Assembly (NCBI GenBank): GCA_019843655.1
Contig: JACDQD010000102.1
Span: 8,441,501 to 8,505,500 of the forward strand
DNA length: 64,000 bases
From: Lethocerus indicus
Taxonomy: Eukaryota; Arthropoda; Insecta; Hemiptera; Belostomatidae
Direction: 5' to 3'
Notes under the pieces: model-generated
Told to the model about the DNA's origin: nothing
Seen by the model: only the letters and a program-made list of their open reading frames with translations
The model's database searches: none
Program-made: the position numbers and the translations under genes
Shown here: positions 1-11,397 of the stretch, in pieces
Position numbering within the stretch: position 1 is the stretch's first letter
Layout of the letters: every line of letters begins with the position of its first letter

Positions 1-49
1 TAGTAATTCTTTTGTGAACTTTAGATATATCTTTATTCGATATAGTCAT

Positions 50-478
50 CTAGTGATATGTTTTTGTATAAAAATTATGTTTTATAATTCTCCATCGTGT
101 AGTATTTTTCTCCACATGCAGGCCTGGTTTTCGAGTGCATGTACCACAAAAATAATTGGTTTGGTGCCTTCCACCCTCAATCTTTCTGTTTGAACATACA
201 CAACAATCTTTACTTTTTAAATTTTCACAATACCGCAATATATGCAGTTTTCCATTAAGTCTTTCTTCCTTATCGGAGGTCGATGGTCTTCCCGGTTTAA
301 ATTTTGCTCCATCACGAAAATCACCTACCAGTTGTGCCACCAATTTTCGGACGAACACAAAATGTGGCATAGGTGTCCTGTTCTCTCTTCTAGCTGACAC
401 CTTGTATAAAATGTAACTATTTATTGCACAAACCTCTAATACCCAGAAAAAAGTTTTCGAACCATTTGCTCGAGTTTT
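50..478 (-). pseudogene. piggyBac-type transposase, C-terminal remnant
   Basis: This is the end of a piggyBac-superfamily (DDE) transposase, the enzyme that cuts and pastes piggyBac elements at TTAA sites. Read on the minus strand, the frame is open from about 478 and ends at a TAG at 50-52. Near its start is the stretch FFWVLEVCAINSYILYK, typical of the helix after the piggyBac catalytic core. It ends in the cysteine-rich domain of the family: CCVC, then GGRHQTNYFCGTC, then KPGLH. An in-frame TGA at 479-481 closes the frame upstream, and I see no catalytic DDD region to the right, so the copy is 5'-truncated or frameshifted and cannot encode an active enzyme. The first GTG of the C-terminal part (near 398) lies inside the conserved region and is not a real start. 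Family assignment is firm; the limits of the whole element are not visible, since the window edge is close. Confidence 0.85.
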
Positions 479-2383
479 TCATAAAACAATATGAATTCTA
501 ATCACGTAAATATCTTTTGTTTTAGGTAAAATGACAAGCTGCACTACATTTTTTCGATTCCTACAGAAAAAGGTACGTTGCCAGAATTGTCAATCATGCA
601 ATAGACGGGCCAAAACAGATGTCTCTAAATGTATTTATATTTGTACTCAATAAACCTTATAATAATATGGCGGAAAGATTTTATTACAACAAGCTATGTT
701 AATGTAAGGTGGTGTTGTTTTGAATTTGTGTTCAAGGTAATTCAGTGAAATTAACAATTCGTAGTACTGAATTTTGAGAAATCTGGTCGAAAATTTTGTG
801 GACCGTCCAAAAATTAATTCCGACGCGAAACAAAAAGCTGAAATCGTAACTGTAATTTACGATTCTGGCCAAGTAAGTTAGACGCTCATAATTAGGGACT
901 TGCATTATTAACAGCTCCGATAGGGGCTAATTGAGGTTCGATCCACTGCCGAGACACGCGCTAACCGTGTAAATGGACTTTGAAGTCCAAAAGTGATAAT
1001 AAATGGACATTGATTAAACCCCTAACAATCTCCCGCCGACCGGATAGGGGCTTATCGCGCGCACGGGGGATTCCATTTGTGATAAAGCTAAAATTAACTA
1101 GAAAACATTGTAAGCCTTTTGAAATCGTTTCATTTGATTTAACCGCCGGTTGATTAATTATACATTTAAGCGATGAATTGCATATTTAAATTCGCTGAAA
1201 GATTATTCATTCTATTTCATTTTTCGAGTTATAAATATTGAAATATTTGGTACCTTGGTAAAAAATTGCTCAAAATATCAAAGAAGGAGTAGTTGCGTTA
1301 AAGCGAATAACAATTATAGTTCATTAAATTTAAACAACGTCGCTTCGTTATAAATACACTTAGCATAGATTCCTTAAAGAATCAGGAACCTACACAACCA
1401 CATTACGAACAAAATGTTAAAATATGACACATGTACAAATGAATATTTATGGCGATGTCCGTGAGAGATCCGAATTGAAACGCTGATTTTAGTTTCTATT
1501 ATCTCTCGTTTAGTAATCACAAACAGTTCAATTACACGAACGGAGATAATAATAATGTTAACAGGGAATAATACTGTTGAATTTAATGGTAGTATTCCAT
1601 TGGGACTAGCTAGAAACAGCACAAACGATAGATTATAGTGACATAGTAAAAATGCAAATTGAAGCTTCGAAATTGAATTGTAACCTAAGAGAATTGGCGT
1701 CATTTTCGCGTTTGCTGAGCTGGCAAGCATATTCTAGATGACAGCCTTTGTTTACATTCATGCCCAGTATGAGAGCGTGCGAGATGCGCACCCAACGAAG
1801 CCCACAGGTGAAATGAAGTCCGTAAAGCGCAGGTGTAATGTAAGGGGGGGGTGACCATCGATTATCGTGGTGGGGGAAAGGAGTTCCTTACAGCAGGTAC
1901 AGCTTGCGCCATCTACCGCTGAAGTTGCCTTACTAACTAGTTTACCTGTTCGCTGCCAGATGTCGGGGGCATCCTTAATTTGAAGACTGTTGTCGTTAAC
2001 TTAAATTTTGAACAAATATATGTCTGAAAATTGTTACTATTTTTCACTAATATCAACAAACTATACTTGTAATTTGAAACCGCTAGGAAGCTGCTTAATC
2101 TAGTAGACACAGAATAATTATAGTAACGGATGACACGAGGGCAGTGATAAGGTGTACGTAGTTCTTATAAACGCAGGTACAATTTATTTTTATAAATCAA
2201 ATATATAATCTGTTTATAATGTGGGACAACAAAACCTGCAAACACATTTGCAAAAATAATTGCCTAGATATTAATTATAGGTTCCATTCATATTGTCATT
2301 TATTTGCACCATATTTATAGGATACGAAATTAAAATATATCTATAAAATATGAAACATGTCTTAGTTTAATATACCTGCTTTG
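479..2383. other. No gene recognised; AT-rich spacer
   Basis: AT-rich DNA between the piggyBac remnant and the first fold-back repeat. Short open frames exist (one on plus from about 770 to 877, one of 118 codons on minus at 1374-1730), but none shows a known domain. The block around 980-1080 is GC-richer, with repeated GGGGCT and CCGG. A run of nine Gs lies at 1843-1851. I see no RNA gene. Confidence 0.6.
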
Positions 2384-2627
2384 TTGAACTGTGGTGGTTG
2401 TCTGTTTGTCGTGTGTATATATACGTGTCTTGTTATTGTATTTTTGATGGATGTTGTTTATCTTATTTGGGGGGGAGACAATTGGTACAAGTGACAGTGA
2501 CAGTGCAGTGAGGATGCCCGAAAAACATCCAAAGTGCCAATAGTGACTACTGAAGATGGCGAGCAGCCGAAACCAGTTTAGCAAAAGACCAAACCAGCGA
2601 GAGGAGACAGACACACAACAAATCTGC
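2384..2627 (-). repeat. Fold-back repeat copy A (rearranged, one arm)
   Basis: Copy A of a repeat family found four times here. The arm lies at 2600-2627 and reads outward as AGAGGAGACAGACACACAAC. The internal block X (2488-2599) contains GTGACAGTGACAGTGCAGTG, GGATGCCCGAAAAACATCC and AAGATGGCGAGCAGCCGAAA. The further block Y (2384-2470: AACTGTGGTGGTTGTCTG, then TTGTCGTGTGT) sits on the opposite side of X from the arm, as in copies B and C, but in inverted orientation. No second arm is visible on the left. The strand given is chosen so that arm-X reads as in copy B on plus. Confidence 0.8.
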
Positions 2628-3462
2628 GGTATGGAACATGTATGTTATTGGAAAGAATATTGCCCCCCGCGTTTATAAATTGGATATATATTTCCATTGC
2701 ATGTTTACGTGGAAGAAAATATTTGGACCGATAATTGGAAAGGGCTGATTTGAATTTTACAACAGAAAGTACAATCTTCACAACTAGACAACTATAAGAA
2801 CGCTAATTAATTAACCGTTAAGATCGCCGATCGGATTAGTACGGTTTCCAACGGTCAGGACTGTGGCATGAACGATTAATTAAGTAAATGGACCTCCCTA
2901 ATTTTTGATAAATACGTAAAAGAAACCGTATATCACGGTGATAAATGAGGCTTCGGACATTTGGTGAACGTTAAACAGGTCCTCTATAATTATGGAAGGC
3001 TAATTGGGCGCGTGACCGGGACAATTAACGCGGTAAGGTTGGCAGCCGCACCACGTAATGTATTCACTGCATTCGTCTAATACGCCTAATATGACAAGCC
3101 ATTAGCGCCCAAGTCGCCTCAACAGCGGCTATTATACATTCTCCATCCGGACGGTGTCTCCTATTCATTCTTCCCTCGTCTGTATTTTCCCTCAACCCCA
3201 CTTTGACCGGTGGCTTTATCCCTCTGTCAGACGAGACCGCCCCCAGAACACATTGGTCATTAGCCCCGTAAGGTACTGGACACAACGACATGCTCCACAC
3301 CACATAATTGGCACAATCCCGTGCCATATCATGACGTCTGTCGAATGCGAGCACTGTGATGATACAAGATACAAACAAGTCTTATTTCTTTAAATACAAA
3401 TGATACATCGATAAAACGTTATACAATTGGTGATTCCTATATACATTCCGCCTATTGGCCTT

Positions 3463-3511
<49 letters not shown>

Positions 3512-4657
3512 TTAAATATTATAGTACATTGATCATGAATTTTTAACAATATTGTTGTTATAATCGGGAAAATAAACAATAAAAACCTGAGAACTTTGAT
3601 GGTTCAAACGATCCAGTGCCATATACACTCATTGGAATTTTTATTCTAAGATTAGCAGGGCCACATTTTATAACTGACATTACAGACGAGTAATTTTCTT
3701 CATATAAAAAGAAAGTATTTCAGTAATCTTTTCGTATTTTTCCATCATTATTTTTTGATTTTATTGAGAGAGAGAGAGTAAATGGAGGAGACACTCACTC
3801 CGCCTCCCATCCCCTCATTTAAAAATTAATATGTTGTTTATTATTACAAGTTTTACAATGAATATTGCATTAGCAAAAAACATTGTACACAAAATTTAGC
3901 CCCAAGACAGGAACAAAAAATATCTCTTAATTATTTTCCGAAAGTTTTAGGCAGCAATAGAACACGTTGGCAGTGAAACATTTCATATATTGTTGTCACG
4001 ATTTTTTCCAGTTTGAATGTTTTTTTTTGTTCTTCGATGAAGACCGTTCCGTGTTCACGAATGTTTTCTGGCCGTATCGTTTTCGCCGATCAAATACTAA
4101 AACTTGGACTGCATGAGAATTCCATATTAGGTACAGTTTGGGCGGAGTAAGTCGTACGACGTTAATTATCTGCTGGCACGCTGTTTCGACGTCTCGATCC
4201 TGCAATATTCAGCTTCCGTATGCGACCGCATCTCTTATAAAATGCCCTGGTGATTGCTAAATTCCCGCACGCTTCCATGGAGCGGGGGGGGGAGGGACTT
4301 CGCCCGAAAGACAAATAGTTGGGCTCACGTGGCCTAATTTGCAACAAGACCGGGACGGTGGGGCAGAAACGGCGGTGAAAGTAATGGTGCTTTCGCATGA
4401 AGGCGAAAGTGGACGGGGCGAGATTCGGGTCCGACGAAATTGGGTCCCACACACACACACACAGGTTAATTTTTTCCATGACCGAAATTAACAGGCCACT
4501 CTCATGCATGAATTTAATTTTTTTCTCTTCGGACTTTATCAATAGCCGTTTACTATGAAACGCTCGAAATTGCGGCCGTAATTGCTCCATACAATGTCGA
4601 GGACACAACGAACCTTTTTATAACTGACGCGGGGGGCCCCAACTATAAATTACACCC
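2628..4657. other. 2-kb segment bracketed by inverted fold-back copies A and B
   Basis: No recognised gene. It contains a GC-richer block (3050-3380) with open frames on both strands, a TA microsatellite, short GA (3766-3778) and CA (4448-4463) runs, and a nine-G run at 4284-4292. Two minus-strand open frames of 148 codons (4162-4608) and 69 codons (3996-4205) overlap in different frames; neither shows a motif I know. The two flanking repeats point in opposite directions, so this could be cargo of a composite element. That is inference. Confidence 0.5.
3468..3510. repeat. (TA)n microsatellite
   Basis: An uninterrupted run of alternating A and T, about 43 bp. Confidence 0.97.
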
Positions 4658-4925
4658 GTAGATTTCGCATGTTTCTGTCTCCTCTCGCTGGTTTGGTCTT
4701 TCGCTAGACCGGTTTCGGCTGCTCGCCATCTTAGCGGTGTTAGTCACTTTTGGCACTTTAGATTTTTTCGGGCATCCTCACTGCACTGTCACTTTCACAT
4801 GAACTGTGTGGTTGTCTGTTTGTCGTGTGTATTGTATTTTTGGTTGTTTGTCTTATTTGGGTTGGGAGGGATTTTGTTAATCCCCTTATAAGTCTTTGTT
4901 GGATTTGTGGAAACGAGAAATCTAC
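4658..4925 (+). mobile_element. Fold-back/MITE-like repeat copy B
   Basis: The most complete copy that includes both internal blocks. The left arm (4658-4685) starts GTAGATTTCGCATGTTTC and runs into CTGTCTCCTCT. Block X follows (CGCTGGTTTGGTCTTTCGCT, ACCGGTTTCGGCTGCTCGCC, GGCATCCTCACTGCACTGTC), then block Y (GAACTGTGTGGTTGTCTG, TTGTCGTGTGTATTGT, TTGTTTGTCTTATTTGG). The right end near 4909-4925 (GAAACGAGAAATCTAC) looks like a decayed inverted copy of the left arm. There is no coding potential of note, so it is probably a non-autonomous element. The family is unnamed to me; the superfamily cannot be set without target-site duplications. Confidence 0.7.
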
Positions 4926-5125
4926 GGTGTAAGTTTAAATATTTATTATTTTCCCGATAACATTTTAGACCTACAATGACTCTTGGTTTTTCCGTCAATT
5001 TTTGTACCGACCTGTCGCTTTGTTTTTTGTCCACCATAAGCGTCTTATTGGTTATGTGGAGTGTCCAATAACGCTCACGAAGCTTTCGGTAAAACGCCGA
5101 AATCCGGTAATACCGAAATTTACAA
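4926..5125. other. Spacer between copy B arm and block Z
   Basis: About 200 bp of unassigned sequence between the right arm of copy B and the conserved block Z. In copies C and D the arm and Z are directly adjacent, so this may be a later insertion or an internal part lost from the others. A partial arm-like string (GAAATTTAC, 5115-5123) sits right before Z. Confidence 0.4.
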
Positions 5126-5160
5126 TATTCCAACCCCTCGCAGACCACAAAACAGGTATT
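5126..5160 (+). repeat. Block Z, conserved flank of fold-back family (copy B side)
   Basis: 35 bp (TATTCCAACCCCTCGCAGAC then CACAAAACAGGTATT), identical at all 35 positions to 54853-54887 next to copy D. Its first 29 bp also occur inverted next to copy C (6586-6614). It is better conserved than the arms. Confidence 0.85.
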
Positions 5161-6585
5161 CTGAACTAATAAATTAAACCTAATGAAATTACTCCTGTTT
5201 GCGTACATTTGCAACAACAATTGTGAACATAAGTAACGTACGTACATAATTATCACCTAAGTTCCTTTCATAATTATTAGCAATTTTTGGTTCCATCATA
5301 AAACGCTGATATAGAAAGTAAATTATGAAAAAGGGTTTGTTTTCGACACAATAATACAATTTCAAATATTATTTATGATGGCGAAAGCCGTTGGAAATAT
5401 TTTAGCACATTCGTTTCATTTAACACAATGGGATGAGGAAAGGCTCTACATTACTTAGAGGGCGGTAAATGTATCCAGTATTTTTATATCAAGTCCACCT
5501 TTAATCAATCACCCCAATTCAAATTTATTTAAGGAGGCGAACAGTAAATAATTGAAGCGCAACATAATCACATAGTTGTCTTTCAAAATTATTAATACCC
5601 GTCGTAAGGCTACAACTTTTAGGTGAGTAAAACCCAACAGTGGCCGATTCTTCATCGGTTCGACGGGAGTTGGAAAACTATGGCACGATAGCTGCGGCAG
5701 TTACAGCTACAATTAGCTAATGGACGGGGGCCGTTTGAGGAGGGTACACGTCACAGGCACAACCCTCATTTGGATCCACACCCCACACTTTCTAATATAA
5801 TAATTACACTAATAGTCCACACCCAACAATCCCAGGATGGGCCAGTGTTCACTCCGACCAACAAACTGACGGGAAAATTCGGTCATCCAACTCCACAATC
5901 TCCCTTATCGAACAAATTTTTATTCGAATCTTCATTGAAATATTGAATTTTACAATGTAATCTACAAGCCTAACATTCTTCTATATGTTTTTTCATCTTA
6001 CGGATTTCATTTATTTATTTCCCCAGTTCAAGAATGAAAATATTTTAACACAAATTATGACATGATTTTATGACAACATTCCCTACATTTTTCAGTCGGC
6101 AAAGCATCCTCTCAGCAGAATTATACTTAGGTAATACTTTACTGTTGGAATGCTGGTGACGATGGCAAAAACACCAGTTCCGGTTGGCGAAACTATGAAC
6201 ATGTTTTTATGTTTAATCATAACGAACAGGAATTGAAAACAATTGAACGCAAACCAATCACAGTGTTCGGCGTATAAAATTGAATGTCATTTTAATTTGG
6301 TCATAAATAATTTTTTTTCTGAAATCGTACCGGAAATAATTGGTGAATAGTAAAAAAAAATATAACTAACAAACAGTTTCGAATTTTCAGGAGTTCCATC
6401 GCAATTAGTACTGTCAATTAAATTTGAGTTCTTTTTCATAAATAGAAACAAATGTTTCGGTTCGTTCGATGCACTTTTTGGGTCTTGGTCTACTGTCAAT
6501 TGAAGGTAACGTGCATTAAATTTCACGGTCCGAACCAGCCCATCAGTCAACCCTCAGGAACAGTATTCTTGGAGTTTAACATTCG
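5161..6585. other. No gene recognised
   Basis: AT-rich spacer with one GC-richer block (5630-5780) rich in CAATTAG and GGCCG strings. Minus-strand open frames here lack ATG starts or known domains. I see no repeat or RNA gene. Confidence 0.6.
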
Positions 6586-6810
6586 TGTTTTGTGGTCTGC
6601 GAGGGGTTGGAATACCGTAAATTTGTTGTGTTTACACGACTAGCAGACAACCACCACAGTTCAAGTGACAGTGACAGTGCAGTGAGGATGCCCGAAAAAC
6701 ATCCATAATGCCAAAAGTGACTAACACCGCTACTGAAGATGGCGAGCAGCCGAAACCGGTCTAGCAAAAGACCAAACCAGCGAGAGGAGACAGACACACA
6801 AAAAATCTAC
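6586..6810 (-). mobile_element. Fold-back/MITE-like repeat copy C with block Z
   Basis: On the minus strand it reads arm (6810 to about 6783, GTAGATTTTTTGTGTGTCTG), block X (CGCTGGTTTGGTCTTTTGCT through GGCATCCTCACTGCACTGTC), a short block Y (TTGAACTGTGGTGGTTGTCT), the second arm remnant (AAACACAACAAATTTAC, about 6617-6634), and block Z (6586-6614). The order arm-X-Y-arm-Z agrees with copy B, which supports this as the ancestral layout. X holds a small hairpin, GGATG-N9-CATCC. No coding function is suggested. Confidence 0.75.
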
Positions 6811-9022
6811 AGTAGACTTGGAATTTAGACCTGGTCAGTTTGGAGCATTAATGCTCGTAATTGGGGACGACGTACTGAGAATAATTCTCACGCGCTGTAA
6901 CAACGAATGGCCCGCTAGGAGAAATTACTAATAATTTAGTAGTATCTAAATTCTGGAACTAATTGCAACAGATTTTTTAAGAAATGAAGGCATAATTTAG
7001 CCTCCGCGAAGAACATAATTCACGGAATAATTATATAATGCCCATATCAAAAACTGGGCTCTAAATAGCTGTCGGTATTTATTGTTGTCTAAAGCCCCAA
7101 ACTATTGGAAAATTTATTATCTGACTGTGGCAGTCTATCGGGATTTGATCTATTGAGCACAAATTAACATTTTAATTTGATACAATTTATTTATATGCAA
7201 TTAATTAGTTGCTTCTGATTATTGTATTCAAATTTGTTTGAATTGAAAAATTCCGTTCAGGAATTTACAATGTGCCGTTTCATTGCCGTAAATAACTGAG
7301 ATAAATAAGTGAGAATTCACGGAATTCGGTAGTAATTCAGTTTTCGCAGTGTAAATATATAAAATTGGCAGAGTTTTATTTGAATTACTTCGGTGGCTGA
7401 AATTCGGTGCCACTAAACCCTCTGAACTTCGCGACCGAATAATCGATCCGTATCCACCCCCCGCCGAACAGCACAAATATAATATGCATAATTTATGACC
7501 GATGTGAAGCGACGATAAGATTTCAATTTAAACTTTAAACGATAGTTTAAAGTTACTTTCTTCTTTCTTTTTTTTCGGTAGGCGGACCCGAAACCTGGCG
7601 TTTATTAAAAATAACTTTTCACCCATAGAAAAGCAATTTCCGATTCGGTGATTAAATCAGAGAACGGCATTTATACATTCGTTCAGCTTTTAAAGGGTCG
7701 AAATTTAAAATGAAAAATTTCTGAAATAAATTCTAAAACTTCACGTATCCTTCCCCGTCCTGAAAATTTATACAAAAATACTATAAATTAGCTAATGATA
7801 ATTAATAAGGTATTTTTTTCAGTGGGAAAGGAAAAGTTTGTATTTTAGGATTTTCATACTTTGCTAATAGCGACGATTGTTTCTTAGATAATGTTTTACT
7901 ACTGCCTTTGATCCTAAAGTATTTAGGAATTGGCAAATTACTATTACCCTTATTAGCTGGCGACATACTTCATCGCGAATCAAAATTTGCAACCTTAAAG
8001 AAAATTATGAGAACCGGTACATTTTTGAATAGCCATCTTTGCGAATTCCATTTTAAATCTGTGTACAATCTGGGTTGTCAATCAAATGTAATCTGAAGAA
8101 TAATTAACTGCATTACGATTGTCATTAAAAAAGCCATTCATAATTTCAAACCGGAAAAACTTAGTTCGCGTAATTCGTATGCATACAGCCGTAATAATTA
8201 TCAAGTAATTATACACAGGGAAAAGTTATAAAAATTGAACGAAACTCTCCCGAGAATTTTAACTCTTGGAAGTGCTACCATCTACCGTCGATGTGTTTAA
8301 CCTTTTGGCAAGTCTCTCGCCCAGTGACAAGACGTTACTGAACTTCATTTATATACGTAATAATCATGAAATAACATAGGCACTTTATCATTTCATATTA
8401 AAGTTAACTGTACAACTAATTATCGACGCAACAAGCATAAATACAAGAAATTATAAAAATGAACCGATATTCTGTAGATAACTTATATCAGCGCAATGAA
8501 TTGAGGAAATATTCGACTGTTATCGTTTTAAAAGTTATTTTGGGATTTTTATAGCGTTCACAAGCGTTAATAACCTTGTATTTCAATTTTTTAGCGTTTC
8601 CACCGTCTATAAATGTGTATTTTGGGGTTCCTTAACGTTTCCTTAGCGTTTCCATGTGATTTCGAGAGATATGCTACTCCAACAGGTATTTTAAATAGAG
8701 CGATCAGAATAAATGTTCGGTTGTGACCGTGTTAAATATGGGATAATTTATAAACATCTTCGTAATTGTCCTGCTGCCTATAGCCGTCTATATTATTGCC
8801 GCATAGACTGGTTTCGTGTACGGGCACAATTTGAACCCGCTCTGGTTCGGGGTGGGGGCCCTCCGGTCTACAGCATATTTTTACTTTATGAATTATGCCG
8901 GCCTGTTGTAATACTCGGTGCTTATCTGCTATCGCACATCTCATATGGAGCCGGCCCCCCTCACACCCCCCCCCATCGAGCCCATGGCGGGCGGTCGACC
9001 CTGTCGCGTGCGTCACGAATAG
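6811..9022. other. No gene recognised; hairpin and short motif cluster inside
   Basis: Mostly AT-rich. It contains the 7531-7554 hairpin and three TTARCGTTTCC motifs at 8591-8653. A GC-rich block spans 8800-9010 and includes a nine-C run (8976-8984). Open frames at 8713-9270 run straight into the CA repeats and look like composition artefacts. Confidence 0.55.
7531..7554. repeat. Perfect 10-bp hairpin
   Basis: AACTTTAAAC, loop GATA, GTTTAAAGTT. The two arms are exact reverse complements. Being AT-rich, it may be structural only. Confidence 0.9.
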
Positions 9023-9145
9023 TCACACACACACACGAAGTAACGTATGAAACATTTACATACGTACACACACACATACATAGAAAAGATATTGTCATAC
9101 ATAGGCACACTCTTTTATTGCAGTACACACACACACACAGACACA
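9023..9145. repeat. Imperfect (CA)n microsatellite cluster
   Basis: Three CA runs (9023-9036, 9065-9077, 9124-9143) separated by degenerate spacers. They create His/Thr-rich open frames on plus and Cys/Val-rich ones on minus that should not be read as proteins. Confidence 0.9.
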
Positions 9146-11390
9146 TATACAACACGTCCAGTCGAAACGAACACACGCACATGTATACAAACACTGGTGC
9201 CCTCCGACGGTACACATTACGAGTTGAATTTATATTCCAATATTGGTTTTTATTGCCCGCTCTATATTAGCATAACGCCACCTCTTTCCCCGGGCCAGTC
9301 TCCGGCCCTTCAAGCTCGGCTATATGACTTTCTTTCTTTCTAATTACGCTAAATACGCTCGCGTAATTGCGCGGACGGGTAATAGCGCAAGGGTAATTAT
9401 ATTTAACAACCAGCCGAAGCATGTGAGTAATAAACATGAGAGCCCTCTATGGATTACGGCAAATGAGGTATCTTCATTATGCGTTATTTTCAGATGATAA
9501 TGTCTGCGTTGTTTTTGCAAGTAACCGTGTATCGTATGACTTAATGCATAGTTAAAGAGAAAATATCCCAGTACCGACTACACGAAACTGTCCTAATTTT
9601 TCTGGATCATTTTAACGCGAAATGTACTTCCCGTTATTAAATATACTCTGTTTCATATCAACAATCAATATTCATAAACTGAACTCGCCTAATCCTCAAA
9701 TGATATTGAAATATTTATCGAAACAGATAAAGAAGACGTAAATAGAAAAAAATAATTTCGATTAATATTTCTATCTCGATAATATACTCTGTCGCATTAT
9801 TGACCTCAAATGTATCGATATAGAAAATGAAAACGGAGTCTACACAATGGCCGTGGGTTAAATTTCGGATCCTGAAACGAGGTTCGAATTTCAGTTATAA
9901 TGGACAGCCCAGTGACTGTCCTAACCGCTTTCCGCTGTTAATTCCGTAGTGGGGTAAGTTACGACCGGGGAAAAGACCATTTAAGGGATGGCGGGGGGCG
10001 GCTGGGGAGGAGGCTCCTCCTCGGGGGCGGCGTTCTTCATATGAGTAGCTTGTGGACAATAAACCACAGGCGGCAGTATACGTGCCCTTTCTTCTCCCAT
10101 TGCCGCAGACACATATTGTCTCATTAAGGCCGCTAACACCAGACACAGAGCCCACAATATCGGCCCCTCACCCCCCCCGGGGGGTTATGGCCCATACCAC
10201 AATGAGATACGGCCCTGGATATTTTTTTAATTTCATCGCCTTTAAAATATAATTAAACCTTTTCTTATGGCCGGAAAATACATTCTCATTCTTACGGCAC
10301 CTACGGTCCTTTTAAAGCCCAGTGGTAAAAATGTCCTGGAGATGAAATACAAAATTAAATGCGATAATTGTTTCCCCGTACTGATATCATTCTGCTCTAT
10401 GGTCTTGTACTAGTGTCCATGCGTCCATACCTCATGTTTTCCATTTCTATGACGAACCTCGAGCATCGGAAACACCCCAACGATCTTCCAGTTGCTTCTT
10501 AACGCCTTAACGCTCATTGATTATGAATGCGCCCCTCGTATTGAGAACGATGGGGCCTTACATCCGAGCACAGCTCGGTAGTTAGAGCGATGCGGAGTAA
10601 ACTGGATGCATCCTGTGTCGTGTGTCGATCTCTGATGGTGAGCCGAATTTTTCTCGCTGTACGATACTATTATATCTAACGAGACATTATAGTAATACTG
10701 GTTAAATTATTGGACCAACTTTCTAATCTAAACGAGATCTATCTAAATATCTAGTCCTTTAAATTCTTTTAAACGTAATGGTTTGTTAACTCTGCAAACA
10801 TTATATTGTAGAACCTCTAGAAATACTAGTACCAATACAACATTAGTATAGATGATCAAGTAAAACGCGTATTTGTAGGCGAGTAATGTAAACGTATTGA
10901 AAGATAAATGCTAATTTTATAAAATCAGATGTTGGAGGCCACAACGGGGGACGCGTCACTCTCGGTGTTGATAATTTTCAGTTAAAAAACTTCATCGATA
11001 TTTTTACTGGATCGGGTTCAAATGGAAATGGTTAAACTTATCCCTTATACGCGAACGTGTATATTTCTGCTAATTTATACAAGTGACAATTAACACACAT
11101 AATTTACCCTTTAATCGTAACACGTGTTGTTTATTTAATACATATTCGATATAGAATAATACGTCGGCAAACACAAATATTGAGGAATCGCGGGCTTTAT
11201 GCGCGAATTTATTAACACTTGAAAGAATTAATTCAATTTATAATTTGCATTATGTATGTGAGAGTTCACTCGAACGATTAAACGGGTATCAGAAACAGTT
11301 AAAACCAACAGGGGGGCTCATTGAGCTGGAATTTACGATTGGGGCTCCCCTCGAGGCACAAATAATCCGTTGTTGCTGTTGTCTGGCTCC
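9146..11390. other. No gene recognised
   Basis: AT-rich DNA with GC-rich patches at 9950-10040 and 10150-10200 (C8 directly followed by G6 at 10171-10184). A tRNA-like A-box string sits at 10571-10589 but does not fold into a convincing tRNA. No coding domain seen. Confidence 0.55.
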
Positions 11391-11397
11391 ACACACA

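Noticed and set aside
571..655. Plus-strand cysteine-rich peptide RCQNCQSCNRRAKTD beside the piggyBac remnant
   Set aside because: It looks like a second zinc-ribbon end but lies on the opposite strand, is only 27 codons, and lacks the rest of the family signature.
920..945. GAGGTTCGATCC, resembling a tRNA B-box
   Set aside because: No A-box or cloverleaf upstream.
3064..3378. 104-codon minus-strand frame
   Set aside because: It looks protein-like but has no recognised motif, no splice or promoter evidence, and the opposite strand is also open.
4162..4608. 148-codon minus-strand frame between fold-back copies A and B
   Set aside because: No known domain or conserved motif, and it includes a translated CA repeat. 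Kept only as possible cargo in a finding.
6120..6285. Minus-strand frame containing MFIVSPTGTGVFAIVTS
   Set aside because: Its open length of about 60 codons is expected by chance; there are no splice signals of quality and no domain.
8713..9270. 185-codon plus-strand frame rich in His and Thr
   Set aside because: Half of it is translated CA microsatellite; the rest is GC-rich with no domain.
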